44,292 nt of DNA from an uncultured Bacteroidales bacterium (GCA_946619625.1 CAMOMF010000084.1:1-44292); one strand, 5' to 3'. Shown: positions 25,401-33,475, counted from the stretch's first letter. Notes: a model not told the origin generated them from the letters alone. Translations and numbers: made by a program.

Positions 25401-26343
25401 CATCCCGAAAGATAGCACCGGATGGCATGCCTACACCTTCACCGAAGATACGCTCGTCAACATCATCTGGAACGATGGCATCACCGGACAAGGTTATACT
25501 CACCAGACGCAAGATATTAAAAACCTCGGCACTTCCGCATGCTACCGCCTCTATGGCAAAGACTCGATTGGTTTCACAACTGCCCTCACAATGGACTGCG
25601 ACGCCAATCCCGCAGACTATCATACCATCGCCTACATGGACGTGGACTTTGACAACCAACTCCTGCTCATCGGACAAGTAGAGCACGGCGCAACCTTCGA
25701 GTACTCGCCTACCATCCCGCAACACGAAGGAATAGTCTTCCAGAACTGGGCAAACGCTGCCACAGGCGAGCCGTTCGACACCAATGCGCCTATCACCGAA
25801 GACCTGCTCATCGACGAGATGTACAACCACGTTTACTACTGGGCATATCTGGTTGACTGGGACGGTACTATCATTGCTTCGGGCCAATTCGCCCATGGCA
25901 TCAGTATCACCAACATCAACGAGTTCTCCGGCTACTGTTACCGGGAAGGCTACGAGTTCATCGGCTGGAGCGACAGCTTGCAGAACATCACCTCTGCCCG
26001 CATCTCCGTGGCACAGTACAAGCCTCTCTCTGCCGGCAACTACACCGTCACCTACTCCGGCAAAGACGGCGAGTTCCTCGACACGCAGAACATAGACCTG
26101 AACCTGCCTGTTCCGGCTACCATGGACGGATACATGTTCGTAGGTTGGCAGGTTGTCGGAGGTTCACTCGAGCAGGGTATTCAAGTGCAAGCTACTTACG
26201 AGCCCATCGGCGGTAGCGGCGCTCCTGCCACCGAAGGCGAACAGGCTGGACCACGCAAAGTAATACGCGACAACAACATCTACATCCTCACCTCCGACGG
26301 CAAAGTATATACTTCCGACGGCAAACTCGTTGAAAACAAATAA
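22444..26343 (+). CDS. Secreted protein with six CBM26-like starch-binding repeats
   Basis: This 1299-residue exported protein (signal peptide MKRFLLSLTAMLVVMGLNLVNA) has no catalytic domain that I can recognise. After an OB-fold-like N-terminal region (about 22-205), six repeats resemble starch-binding CBM26-type modules. They start near residues 206, 325, 459, 656, 771 and 951, each with the pattern W..(L/V)Y.Y.W, a WPG turn, LDS.GWY.YTF and a (N)NG...QT strand. Linkers are rich in Thr-Pro (DTVTPTPVDT). InlB/Listeria-Bacteroides-like repeats lie near 579, 884 and 1059-1265 (GYTFMGWNQD, GYEFIGWSDS). The C terminus ends RKVIRDNNIYILTSDGKVYT and about ten more residues, resembling the tail of the pectinesterase at 15824-18718. 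A role in holding starch or another alpha-glucan at the surface is inferred from the module type. Confidence 0.75.
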   Translation: MKRFLLSLTAMLVVMGLNLVNASTCADLNAVTSSSGVSFTLDQVTVVYVKAPYIYVQDATGTSLIYSNWNAFKRLQPGNVVSSVTGTAKLYSKLPELQPTDSMLTVVSGPAPAIPDATATPTTADINKVCWFRDVNMGAQSFPSNKAQNLTGTFPGGSALFRNAWKEAYQFDSTKTYDILGCVAIYNTTIQVYAAQILEHTEDLHSSITVGVQKPSEWNGLYLHYWNTSLGSTNWPGEAVAVDSLGWAYFTFPNDTAINYIWNSGDGTQTVNLTTNRSVCQRLLPPQPHISNSQYTALEVECGALDQPTDTVTPQPVDTVTPLPANSINVGFQANNWENLYLYAWTEAGEPLGGWPGIEVQRDSLGWGYYTFDLESVNYIWNDYANHKQTTNLATTESKCERVGSLLDDTQYNAVYDVEAVACGSAWPSDTVTPTPIDTITPTPVDTTGHDTIPQPVEGFTIKLLGMSVPSSWNEVRLFSWTAGVDPALSTDYGLALTLDSLGWYSYTFENLPVVDFLFNNGAWGAGNQTVDVKAAVDLCFALGDPNTTGNNHYPVIDVDCIHPDSITPTPVDTTSSHTVYLTDNITHAIFGMIQVPYGGTAVLPMDSLPYYEGYHFVFWEGLYDGSNVIENVTSDLWMQAKYYITLPEQPVISAIPVRLKASSVPQSWEHVYVYSWTQGAMNEPWPGAEMRLDSTGWYTYRFPAGVQNIDLLFNNGEGNVGNQTVDVDDINGEYCFRMGQPLDSITGYHIVYLADCEGVDTIAPQPQPEGITVRLTKEDTYGGWYGTYYVYAWQTIDSVDIPILGEWPGVEMAFDSISGFYSYTFDEQYDNVNIVFSTENGVQTDDIRGITEDACFQVGPGMGWLNGMYVHNYVQVSCDQSIQYHLVYFYGINGDFLAVVRVADGESAEAPVAPEVTGYTFMGWNQDFSHVTGQMNVYAVYQYNGASGDGITVRLLSTNGYGWENIYLYAWTNTGEPLGSWPGTLIPKDSTGWHAYTFTEDTLVNIIWNDGITGQGYTHQTQDIKNLGTSACYRLYGKDSIGFTTALTMDCDANPADYHTIAYMDVDFDNQLLLIGQVEHGATFEYSPTIPQHEGIVFQNWANAATGEPFDTNAPITEDLLIDEMYNHVYYWAYLVDWDGTIIASGQFAHGISITNINEFSGYCYREGYEFIGWSDSLQNITSARISVAQYKPLSAGNYTVTYSGKDGEFLDTQNIDLNLPVPATMDGYMFVGWQVVGGSLEQGIQVQATYEPIGGSGAPATEGEQAGPRKVIRDNNIYILTSDGKVYTSDGKLVENK

Positions 26344-26410
26344 GCAATAACGACTGCTACTATAGCAAACTGCTAAAGCAAAACGTATTTGCTTTTCATC
26401 GCATTTCTTC

Positions 26411-26438
26411 ACAGGCAGGGACACAGCTCCCTGCCTGT
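26411..26438 (+). terminator. Terminator after the starch-binding repeat gene
   Basis: ACAGGCAGGG (26411-26420) pairs perfectly with CCCTGCCTGT (26429-26438) around an 8-nt loop, followed by TCTTAT. The rest of the gap 26344-26717 holds no gene; it contains this terminator, a CT-rich stretch and the wecA promoter. Confidence 0.8.
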
Positions 26439-26654
26439 TCTTATCTGCCATTCCCCGCTCCACGTCCCTCTAAGTCTATTCCACCACCCTACATGTTGTC
26501 TTACCTAACTGCCACCTTCTCACATCTCCCTGTGAACCGTTCCATTGCAAAACGCTCAATGGTTAATAACTTGTCTCTTTCATTCCCGAAATGCGCTATA
26601 AATGTTGCTTTTCGCAAAAAAAGTACATTTTTTCTATGAATAGCACTCCGAATA

Positions 26655-26686
26655 TTTGCTTAAACCAAAAAAAAGCAGTAACTTTG
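26655..26686 (+). promoter_or_regulatory. Promoter of the wecA-like gene
   Basis: The -33 TTTG (26655-26658) and -7 TAACTTTG (26679-26686) are 20 bp apart with an A8 tract and GCAG in the spacer. It probably drives the transferase and the LruC lipoprotein gene 33 bp behind it. Confidence 0.85.
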
Positions 26687-26688
26687 TA

Positions 26689-26712
26689 CAAGTTTTTACA
26701 AAGTAAAACTTG
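26689..26712 (+). promoter_or_regulatory. Hairpin just before the wecA-like start codon
   Basis: CAAGTTTT (26689-26696) and AAAACTTG (26705-26712) form a perfect 8-bp stem with an 8-nt loop, ending five bases before the ATG at 26718. It covers most of the short leader and could limit ribosome access. The function is inferred. Confidence 0.55.
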
Positions 26713-26717
26713 ACAAT

Positions 26718-27953
26718 ATGGAAATAGAACAACTGGAAACGCCGTTTTGGCAGATTATGTTACCCGCGCTCGTTGCGCTGGTAACAGTTAGGTGGTTCTA
26801 TTTCAAGATACTCCGCATCGCGAAGGAGAAAAACCTGGTGGACAATCCCGATGCTCGTAAGTTGCAAAAGGAGCCCGTGCCCGTAATGGGCGGAATAGCG
26901 GTGTTCTTTGGTGTAGTGTGTGCAATCCTTGTCGGAGGTGTGCTGATAGACGTGTCACGCTTACTGCCCGCTATACTCGGCATGGTGGTGCTGCTCTATT
27001 TCGGCGCGTTGGACGACGTGATGGGCTTGAGCCAGATAACGCGCCTTGTAGCAGAGTCACTCGTTGTGCTCGGAATGATTTTCGGGAGCGGCATGTGCGC
27101 CGATAGCCTCTACGGTATGTGGGGAATAGGCACATTCTCGTGGTGGATAGGCATTCCATTGACCGTTTTTGCCTGCGTAGGCATCATCAATGCCATCAAC
27201 ATGGTGGACGGCGTCAACGGCTTGAGCAGTGGGCTTTGCCTGACATGCGCGGGATTGTTCGGAGTCGTTTTTATCAAACGCGCAGACATCGCCAATGCCA
27301 TGATGGCGTTTGCCATGATGGCAAGCCTGATTCCATTCTTACTCCACAACGTCTTTGGCAAGAGTAGCCGGATGTTTATCGGCGATGCAGGCACGATGAT
27401 AATGGGTGCTCTGATGAGTTGGTTCATGATTTGTCTGCTCAGCTCTGACAACATACGTCTGGACAGCCATTTCAATCCCATAGCACTTGCATTGGCAGTG
27501 CTTAGTGTACCTGTGTTCGACACGCTCCGCGTCATGACGCAACGTATCTTACATGGTATTAGCCCCTTCCGCGCCGACAAAACACACCTCCACCATGCGT
27601 TCATAGAGGTGGGAATGAGCCACAGCATCACGGCTTTGTCGGAGATACTGATAGACTGCATCATCGTACTCATTTGGTATCTCTCCTACCGTATGGGGGC
27701 ATCATTGGAGACCCAGTTCTACGTAGTACTCGCAGCCGCAATAATCTTTGTCTGGGGAACATACCTGCTACTATGGTACGGCAGCAAGGACAATCGCTGG
27801 GGACGCACACTACAACACCTTATGCCCCGCACACACTTGGGGCACACAGCTTGGTGGCTCCGCATGCAAGAGATGATGGATGCGCCCGAGGCGAAAGCCC
27901 CGGATATGCAAAGGAAACCGAAATTCAATCCCACTGAGGACGAAAAAGAATAA
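26718..27953 (+). CDS. wecA: WecA/TagO-like UDP-GlcNAc (or related) phosphate-sugar transferase
   Basis: This 411-residue polytopic membrane protein of the MraY/WecA family transfers a sugar-1-phosphate from a UDP-sugar to undecaprenyl phosphate, the first step of surface polysaccharide synthesis. Visible motifs are GALDDVMGL near residue 99 (DDxxG, Mg binding), INAINMVDGVNGLSSG near 160 (NxxDGxNGL), FIGDAGTMIMG near 221 and the loop PFRADKTHLHH near 290, the HxHH-type motif that marks WecA/TagO rather than MraY. About ten hydrophobic segments are seen. The C-terminal 45 residues are hydrophilic and cytoplasmic. The exact sugar (GlcNAc or another N-acetyl-hexosamine) cannot be read from sequence. 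It has its own promoter and is followed 33 bp later by the LruC lipoprotein gene. Confidence 0.9.
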   Translation: MEIEQLETPFWQIMLPALVALVTVRWFYFKILRIAKEKNLVDNPDARKLQKEPVPVMGGIAVFFGVVCAILVGGVLIDVSRLLPAILGMVVLLYFGALDDVMGLSQITRLVAESLVVLGMIFGSGMCADSLYGMWGIGTFSWWIGIPLTVFACVGIINAINMVDGVNGLSSGLCLTCAGLFGVVFIKRADIANAMMAFAMMASLIPFLLHNVFGKSSRMFIGDAGTMIMGALMSWFMICLLSSDNIRLDSHFNPIALALAVLSVPVFDTLRVMTQRILHGISPFRADKTHLHHAFIEVGMSHSITALSEILIDCIIVLIWYLSYRMGASLETQFYVVLAAAIIFVWGTYLLLWYGSKDNRWGRTLQHLMPRTHLGHTAWWLRMQEMMDAPEAKAPDMQRKPKFNPTEDEKE

Positions 27954-27986
27954 AAATATATAAAACAAAAAAATTGCATTAAGGTA

Positions 27987-30017
27987 ATGAAAAGATTTTT
28001 GTATTTGACGAGCCTCGTGCTCGCAACGCTTGCTTTTGTAGCTTGCAATCCCAATCCGCCTGAGAAGAAATCCTCTCAGGCTATCAAAGTATTGGACAGA
28101 AGCAATGCAGACTCTTTCTACGGTTATGCGGAACTTTCTGTTCCTGCCGGTGTCACCACTGTCTATCTCGAGAACTACAGTGGCGTCGATGCTCAAGGAC
28201 ACAAAAAGAACCTGACTATCACACCCATGAAGGTCAATCCCGTTGTGGAAGCACCTGCTAACGGTAAGGACGTTGAGCCCTTCGGAAAAGTAAAACTACT
28301 CTTCCAAGCACCTGCACAGACAATGGTTGCGGTCTATTACGTAGCAGGCGATGGCGCTGCTGAGTATACACCGGCCCCCGAGCGCCGACGCATAGCTCGC
28401 GCACCCATGACAATCAGCGCCGAGGACGACTCCGTCACAGCTGAGGTGTACGCCCTCAACGATTTCCCCGTGGACCAAATCACCTACGGCGAGTTCGGCA
28501 AGACCCGTTACGTTCAAGTGCAGTGGAACTTCGCATGGTACAACAACGAAAGCACCAACTGGCAGAACACCAAGTCCTACCCCAAGGACGTAGTACTCTA
28601 TGATGCCGAGCACAATCACACCCTGCGCTATAAGTTCGCATACGATGGCACAGGCAATGGACCCGCCTACTTCCTCGACGATGCCTACGAAGTGAAAGAC
28701 TACACCGTAGTGGGCGAGAAGTACCACTATTGCAGCGGCTGCGGCAACTGCGCGAAATGCATGCCTTGGGGCTGCTCTTGCGGCTGTGGCAGCGTCAACT
28801 CTGCTTTCGTCCCCAATGGCGACCTCACCGGGGGCGCAGAGCCCGAACTGCCCGAAGTACCGGAACTCTCTTCTGGCATCACCGTGGTCAACCTGCCCGA
28901 ACCTGCTCCTTATGTCACCTCCGACCAAGAGCAGACTTTCTACCACTCCAGCGGCGTAGTGATGTTCGAGGATAGTTGGCCCAACGTGGACCGTGGCGGC
29001 ATTTATGACGTTGACTTCGACGATGTGGTTATTGACTACGACATCGAGGCAAAGACCGTTGCCGACGAACTCCTCGAGACCGAAGGCTGGCGCGAGCAGG
29101 TGAAAGTGGTGCTGCACCTCCGTGCAGTGGGCAGCGGCAACCCCTATCGCGTGGGTGTGCGGCTGGAAGGCTTCAACACCAACAATGTGGACCATATCGA
29201 CACCTACTACACCCTTGATAGTTATCAGAATCCTCACGGCGAACTGCCCGCATTCACGGTAAACACGCTTCAGAACATGTCCAACCACTACGAGAACGAC
29301 CCGCTCAATCCTATTGTCGAGATGGCGCACCTCCACGTGATGAACCAAGCACGTGCCGGACAGGGTGCCGATGCGGAGTATGACTACGTAAACGGCAGTT
29401 TTACCAACCACACCGTGTTCAACCTCACCTACGGCTTCAAGGGCGGTCCCGACGAGAGCCAGTACGACCCCGAACTGGCAACCGACCCCACACTGCCTAC
29501 CCCGTTCGAAAAGATTCAGAATCAGAAGTTCTACAACGTTATCCCGGGTTACATCAACGTGGCAGGCGGTCTCTTCACGATGACGGTTATCTACCACATG
29601 AAAGCGCGCGCTGAGATGACACCCACCGAGAGAGAGGCGGTCAAGCAAAACATGATTGAGACGGTAATGAACACCACCAAGCAGAACTTCTACATCATCG
29701 CCGACAACAACTACACACCTGTGGGACTCAAGGGATACGACCCCGTCTTCCTGCACCCGCAGTCACAGAGCGCGTATAACAACAAGTTCCAGCAGGGCGT
29801 TGAAAACGGATGGCTCAACCCCTCCACCCCGTACGCCAGCACCAACGGAGCCGTATGGGGATTCAAGTGCCCGACACTCACCCGCCACATCTGGAACAAG
29901 ATGTACTTCTCGCAGGCATACCCGCACTACACCAATTGGGTGGAGTCAAGTGGAGCCGCTGACGCGGACTGGTATCACCACGACGTGAATGAGAAATATG
30001 TGGTTTGCTGGTGGTAA
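27987..30017 (+). CDS. LruC-domain lipoprotein with a cysteine-rich insert
   Basis: This 676-residue lipoprotein has signal peptide MKRFLYLTSLVLATLAFVAC with lipobox Cys20. From about residue 326 it carries a LruC-type domain: the FEDSWPN segment, then DVDFDDVVIDYDI, a calcium-site-like acidic stretch typical of the family. The C-terminal part holds the family's AYPHYTNWVESSG block. Such proteins are common on the surface of Bacteroidales; their function is not established. Unusual is a cluster of seven cysteines in about 18 residues near 249-266 (CSGCGNCAKC, then CSCGC after a short MPWG link), in the loop between the N-terminal beta region and the LruC domain. The spacing recalls metal or iron-sulfur ligands but could equally form disulfides. 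It lies 33 bp after the wecA-like gene. Confidence 0.8.
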   Translation: MKRFLYLTSLVLATLAFVACNPNPPEKKSSQAIKVLDRSNADSFYGYAELSVPAGVTTVYLENYSGVDAQGHKKNLTITPMKVNPVVEAPANGKDVEPFGKVKLLFQAPAQTMVAVYYVAGDGAAEYTPAPERRRIARAPMTISAEDDSVTAEVYALNDFPVDQITYGEFGKTRYVQVQWNFAWYNNESTNWQNTKSYPKDVVLYDAEHNHTLRYKFAYDGTGNGPAYFLDDAYEVKDYTVVGEKYHYCSGCGNCAKCMPWGCSCGCGSVNSAFVPNGDLTGGAEPELPEVPELSSGITVVNLPEPAPYVTSDQEQTFYHSSGVVMFEDSWPNVDRGGIYDVDFDDVVIDYDIEAKTVADELLETEGWREQVKVVLHLRAVGSGNPYRVGVRLEGFNTNNVDHIDTYYTLDSYQNPHGELPAFTVNTLQNMSNHYENDPLNPIVEMAHLHVMNQARAGQGADAEYDYVNGSFTNHTVFNLTYGFKGGPDESQYDPELATDPTLPTPFEKIQNQKFYNVIPGYINVAGGLFTMTVIYHMKARAEMTPTEREAVKQNMIETVMNTTKQNFYIIADNNYTPVGLKGYDPVFLHPQSQSAYNNKFQQGVENGWLNPSTPYASTNGAVWGFKCPTLTRHIWNKMYFSQAYPHYTNWVESSGAADADWYHHDVNEKYVVCWW

Positions 30018-30054
30018 TATCATCAAGGTGGCAATCAATTCACTGTAAATACGT

Positions 30055-31578
30055 ATGCAGACCATCACACTCACACAATGCCGGCGAAGCACCACTACTA
30101 CGATGGTGGGCTCCGTCGGCATTGGCTCTTCTTTCCCTGTCCGCCTGCAAACCATGGCGAACACCGACACCAACGATATCGAGGCATCTGTGGCACAGGC
30201 ACAGCGGTGTTTCCAGGCTGGTGCCGAGTTGGTACGTTTCACTACACAGGGATCACGCGAAGCCGAAAGTCTGCGTGAAATACACACTCTCTTACGTAAA
30301 CATTTATCGCTACCTGGTGAGGGGAGCTCCATACCATCTGCGTACCTTCTCAACAACCAAAACGAATCGGCAACGGACCCGATCCCTGCCCCCTCTGTTC
30401 CGCCTCTGGTAGCCGATGTTCATTTCAACCCGAACGTTGCAGACCTCGCTGCACAGTACGTCGAGAAAGTCCGCATCAACCCGGGCAACTACATCGACCC
30501 CGCTCGTGTCTTCAAGCATATCGACTACACCGACGATGAGTACCGCGCCGAACTGGCAAGGCTCCGCGAGCGTTTCACCACCCTGCTTGGTATATGCAAA
30601 GAGCATGGCACCGCCCTGCGTATCGGCGTCAACCATGGCAGCCTCAGCGACCGGATCATGTCACGCTTTGGTGACACCCCTGCCGGAATGGTGGAGAGTT
30701 GCATGGAGTTCCTCCGCGTGGCGGTGGACGAGCATTTTACGAACATCGTCCTCTCTATCAAAGCCAGCAACACACGCATCATGGTCGAAACGGTGCGCCT
30801 TCTTGTCGCACAGATGGACAAAGAGGACATGCACTTTCCCCTCCACCTCGGCGTTACCGAAGCGGGCGAAGGCGAGGACGGACGAATCAAATCCGCCGTC
30901 GGCATCGGCGCACTGCTGGCTGACGGCATTGGCGATACGATCCGCGTCAGCCTCAGCGAGGCTCCCGAAGCAGAACTGCCCGTAGCACGCGCCCTCCGCG
31001 ACTATTTCACCGACCCCGGCAGTATCCGCTACCATGGCGTCAGTCTGTACATGGACAACAACACGCTCACCTACTCCAGCCCTCAAACCGACTGGGCGCT
31101 TTTCCAACTGCAAGCCGCCGCCGAACTCGGCAAATGGCTGCTTTCCACACCCACAGATTTGCACATCTACACATTTACCAATTTACAAATTGATAACCCC
31201 AACTTCCCCAAAGAGAAGTTGGACATTCTCACCAAAGATATCCTCCAAGCCGCGGGACTGATACGCTACAAAACCGAGTACGTCAGTTGTCCCTCATGCG
31301 GGCGTACCTTATTTAATATTGAGGAGGTCATCCGCGAAGTACGCACCGCCACCTCACACCTTACGGGACTCAAGATTGCCGTCATGGGCTGTATCGTTAA
31401 CGGGCCCGGAGAAATGGCGGATGCCGACTATGGATACGTTGGTGCGGGACGCGGAAAAATCAGTCTCTACCGGCGCAAACAGTGCGTTCTAAAGAATATC
31501 CCCCAGGAACAGGCGGTCGATGCGCTACTGCAACTAATCGAACAGGACAAACAAAGCGGCACAACCGAACCTGTTTGA
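30055..31578 (+). CDS. ispG: 4-hydroxy-3-methylbut-2-enyl diphosphate synthase (IspG) with a shortened middle domain
   Basis: IspG is a [4Fe-4S] enzyme of the MEP isoprenoid pathway that reduces MEcPP to HMBPP. The N-terminal TIM barrel is clear (VGSVGIGSSFPVRLQTMANT, LVADVHFNPN, VRINPGN, IRVGVNHGSL-like segment). The C-terminal iron-sulfur domain has CPSCGRTLF near residue 412 and MGCIVNGPGEMADADYGYVG near 446, supplying three cysteines and the glutamate. The length of 507 residues is intermediate: two-domain bacterial enzymes have about 370, while three-domain enzymes usual in Bacteroidetes exceed 600. The A* middle domain here seems cut to roughly 100 residues and includes an AT-rich, low-complexity linker (HIYTFTNLQIDNP). 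There is also an unusual insert of about 28 residues before LVADVHF. All catalytic ligands are present, so activity is expected. Confidence 0.9.
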   Translation: MQTITLTQCRRSTTTTMVGSVGIGSSFPVRLQTMANTDTNDIEASVAQAQRCFQAGAELVRFTTQGSREAESLREIHTLLRKHLSLPGEGSSIPSAYLLNNQNESATDPIPAPSVPPLVADVHFNPNVADLAAQYVEKVRINPGNYIDPARVFKHIDYTDDEYRAELARLRERFTTLLGICKEHGTALRIGVNHGSLSDRIMSRFGDTPAGMVESCMEFLRVAVDEHFTNIVLSIKASNTRIMVETVRLLVAQMDKEDMHFPLHLGVTEAGEGEDGRIKSAVGIGALLADGIGDTIRVSLSEAPEAELPVARALRDYFTDPGSIRYHGVSLYMDNNTLTYSSPQTDWALFQLQAAAELGKWLLSTPTDLHIYTFTNLQIDNPNFPKEKLDILTKDILQAAGLIRYKTEYVSCPSCGRTLFNIEEVIREVRTATSHLTGLKIAVMGCIVNGPGEMADADYGYVGAGRGKISLYRRKQCVLKNIPQEQAVDALLQLIEQDKQSGTTEPV

Positions 31579-31642
31579 CTCCCCAAATAACCACCACTCA
31601 GAACATATATCTAAATAATTCATAATATAAAATAATTATTCT

Positions 31643-33289
31643 ATGCAAAAAAGTCCTCTACAAATTGCTCGCAGCAACTACAAACCCAAAATGCCGGTTG
31701 CGCTGCAAGGTGCTGTCTCCATCAAGCAAGGCGAACCTACGCAGTCTGTTGCTGATCAGGCGGAAATCAAGAAACTGTTCCCTAACACCTACGGGCTGCC
31801 CCTCATCTCCCTCGTTCCGGGCGAAGAGCGCGCCTTCCCACAGATAAACGTAGGCGTCATTCTATCCGGCGGACAGGCTCCCGGCGGACACAATGTGATT
31901 GCCGGTCTGTTCGACGGACTCAAGAAACTCAACCCGCAGAACAAACTCTACGGATTCCTTAACGGTCCCAGCGGCTTGATTGAAAACAAGCATATCGAGT
32001 TGACTGCCGACATTATCGACGAGTACCGCAACACCGGCGGATTCGATATCATCGGTTCCGGACGTACCAAACTGGAAGAAACTTGGCAGTTCGACAAGGG
32101 CATCGAGGCATGCAAAGAGCTTGGTATCAAGGCAATTGTCATCATTGGCGGAGACGACTCCAACACCAACGCCTGCGTACTCGCAGAGTACTACCAGCAG
32201 AAAAATGCAGGTATTCAGGTCATCGGTTGCCCCAAGACCATCGACGGCGACCTCAAGAACGCACAGATAGAAACCAGTTTCGGTTTTGACACTGCTTGCA
32301 AGGTATATAGTGAGCTTATCGGTAACCTCCAGCGCGATGCCAACTCCGCCAAGAAATACTGGCACTTCATCCGTCTGATGGGACGCAGCGCCAGCCATAT
32401 CGCACTCGAGTGCGCACTGCAGGCACAGCCTAACATCTGCATCATCTCCGAGGAGGTAGAGGCTAAGAACATGACGCTCAACGACATTGTTGAGCAGATT
32501 GTCAAGGTGATTGTTGCCCGTGCCGATGCGGGACTCAACTTCGGTACGATCCTCATTCCCGAGGGACTCATCGAGTTCATCCCTGCCATGCGCAGACTCA
32601 TCGCCGAGCTGAACGACCTGCTCGCTTCCAACGAGGAGTTCAACTCGCTGGAAAGCGATGACGAGAAGCGCCAGTACGTCAAGGCCAAACTCAGCCGTGA
32701 GAGTTGCCAACTCTACCGTGACCTGCCCAAAGGCATCGCCCGACAACTTACACTCGACCGCGACCCCCACGGAAACGTCATGGTATCACAGATCGAGACC
32801 GAGAAACTGCTCATCGAGATGGTTGCCAAGCGCCTCGCTATCATGAAGGGAGAGGGCACCTACAAGGGCAAATTCTCCGCACTGAACCATTTCTTCGGCT
32901 ACGAAGGACGCTGCGCTATACCTTCCAATTTCGACGCAGACTACTGCTACTCGCTCGGACGCACCGCTGCATGGCTCATCGCAGAGGGCAAAACCGGCTA
33001 CATGGCGATTGTACAGAACCTCACCACACCCGCTGCGCAGTGGCAGGCAGGAGGTATTCCTATCACCATGATGATGAACATGGAGAAACGTAACGGCAAA
33101 ATGAAACCGGTTATCCAGAAAGCCCTCGTGGACCTGAACGGAGAACCATTCAAGTATTTCGCCGCGCATCGCGAACTGTGGGCGGACGCCAACACCAGTT
33201 ATATCTATCCGGGTCCAATCCAGTACTACGGTCCCAGCGAAGTATGCGACCAGCCAACCCGCACCCTCAAACTGGAACACCACGCGTAA
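31643..33289 (+). CDS. pfp: Diphosphate-dependent phosphofructokinase
   Basis: This PPi-dependent 6-phosphofructokinase of 548 residues interconverts fructose 6-phosphate and fructose 1,6-bisphosphate using pyrophosphate, a reversible glycolytic step usual in Bacteroidales. Motifs are GVILSGGQAPGGHN near residue 73 (phosphate donor site), GGDDSNTNA near 169, where the second Asp in place of Gly selects PPi over ATP, PKTIDGDL near 197 with the catalytic aspartate, and MGRSASHIALE near 246 for sugar phosphate binding. The length and long insertions match the large Pfp group. The gene starts 64 bp after ispG without a clear promoter. Its last six codons and stop form the first copy of a 19-bp tandem repeat. 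Confidence 0.95.
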   Translation: MQKSPLQIARSNYKPKMPVALQGAVSIKQGEPTQSVADQAEIKKLFPNTYGLPLISLVPGEERAFPQINVGVILSGGQAPGGHNVIAGLFDGLKKLNPQNKLYGFLNGPSGLIENKHIELTADIIDEYRNTGGFDIIGSGRTKLEETWQFDKGIEACKELGIKAIVIIGGDDSNTNACVLAEYYQQKNAGIQVIGCPKTIDGDLKNAQIETSFGFDTACKVYSELIGNLQRDANSAKKYWHFIRLMGRSASHIALECALQAQPNICIISEEVEAKNMTLNDIVEQIVKVIVARADAGLNFGTILIPEGLIEFIPAMRRLIAELNDLLASNEEFNSLESDDEKRQYVKAKLSRESCQLYRDLPKGIARQLTLDRDPHGNVMVSQIETEKLLIEMVAKRLAIMKGEGTYKGKFSALNHFFGYEGRCAIPSNFDADYCYSLGRTAAWLIAEGKTGYMAIVQNLTTPAAQWQAGGIPITMMMNMEKRNGKMKPVIQKALVDLNGEPFKYFAAHRELWADANTSYIYPGPIQYYGPSEVCDQPTRTLKLEHHA

Positions 33290-33392
33290 ACTGAAACACT
33301 ACGTGTAAACTGAAACACCACGCGTAAACTGAAACACTACGCGTAAACTGGAACACCACGCGTAAACTGGAACACAACGCGTAAACTGAAAA
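33269..33392 (+). repeat. 19-bp tandem repeat beginning inside the pfp 3' end
   Basis: Six copies of AAACTGGAACACCACGCGT (with small changes) at 33269-33287, 33288-33306, 33307-33325, 33326-33344, 33345-33363 and 33364-33382, plus a partial copy, run from the last codons of pfp into the intergenic region. The pfp stop codon TAA spans the junction of copies one and two. Confidence 0.95.
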
Positions 33393-33420
33393 CAAGCAGC
33401 CTCGTTTGAGGCTGCTTGTT
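33391..33420 (+). terminator. Bidirectional terminator between pfp and the GH3 gene
   Basis: A perfect 13-bp stem (AACAAGCAGCCTC at 33391-33403 with GAGGCTGCTTGTT at 33408-33420) has a 4-nt GTTT loop. It lies between convergent genes with A-rich and T-rich flanks, so it can serve both strands. Confidence 0.9.
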
Positions 33421-33475
33421 TAGTTTCGGACCAATAGAACTGGTTCGGCTATATAAACTATTGAGACTAATTCGA

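Noticed and set aside
33269..33392. Array resembling a CRISPR
   Set aside because: The 19-bp units are directly adjacent with no spacers, and no cas genes are present.
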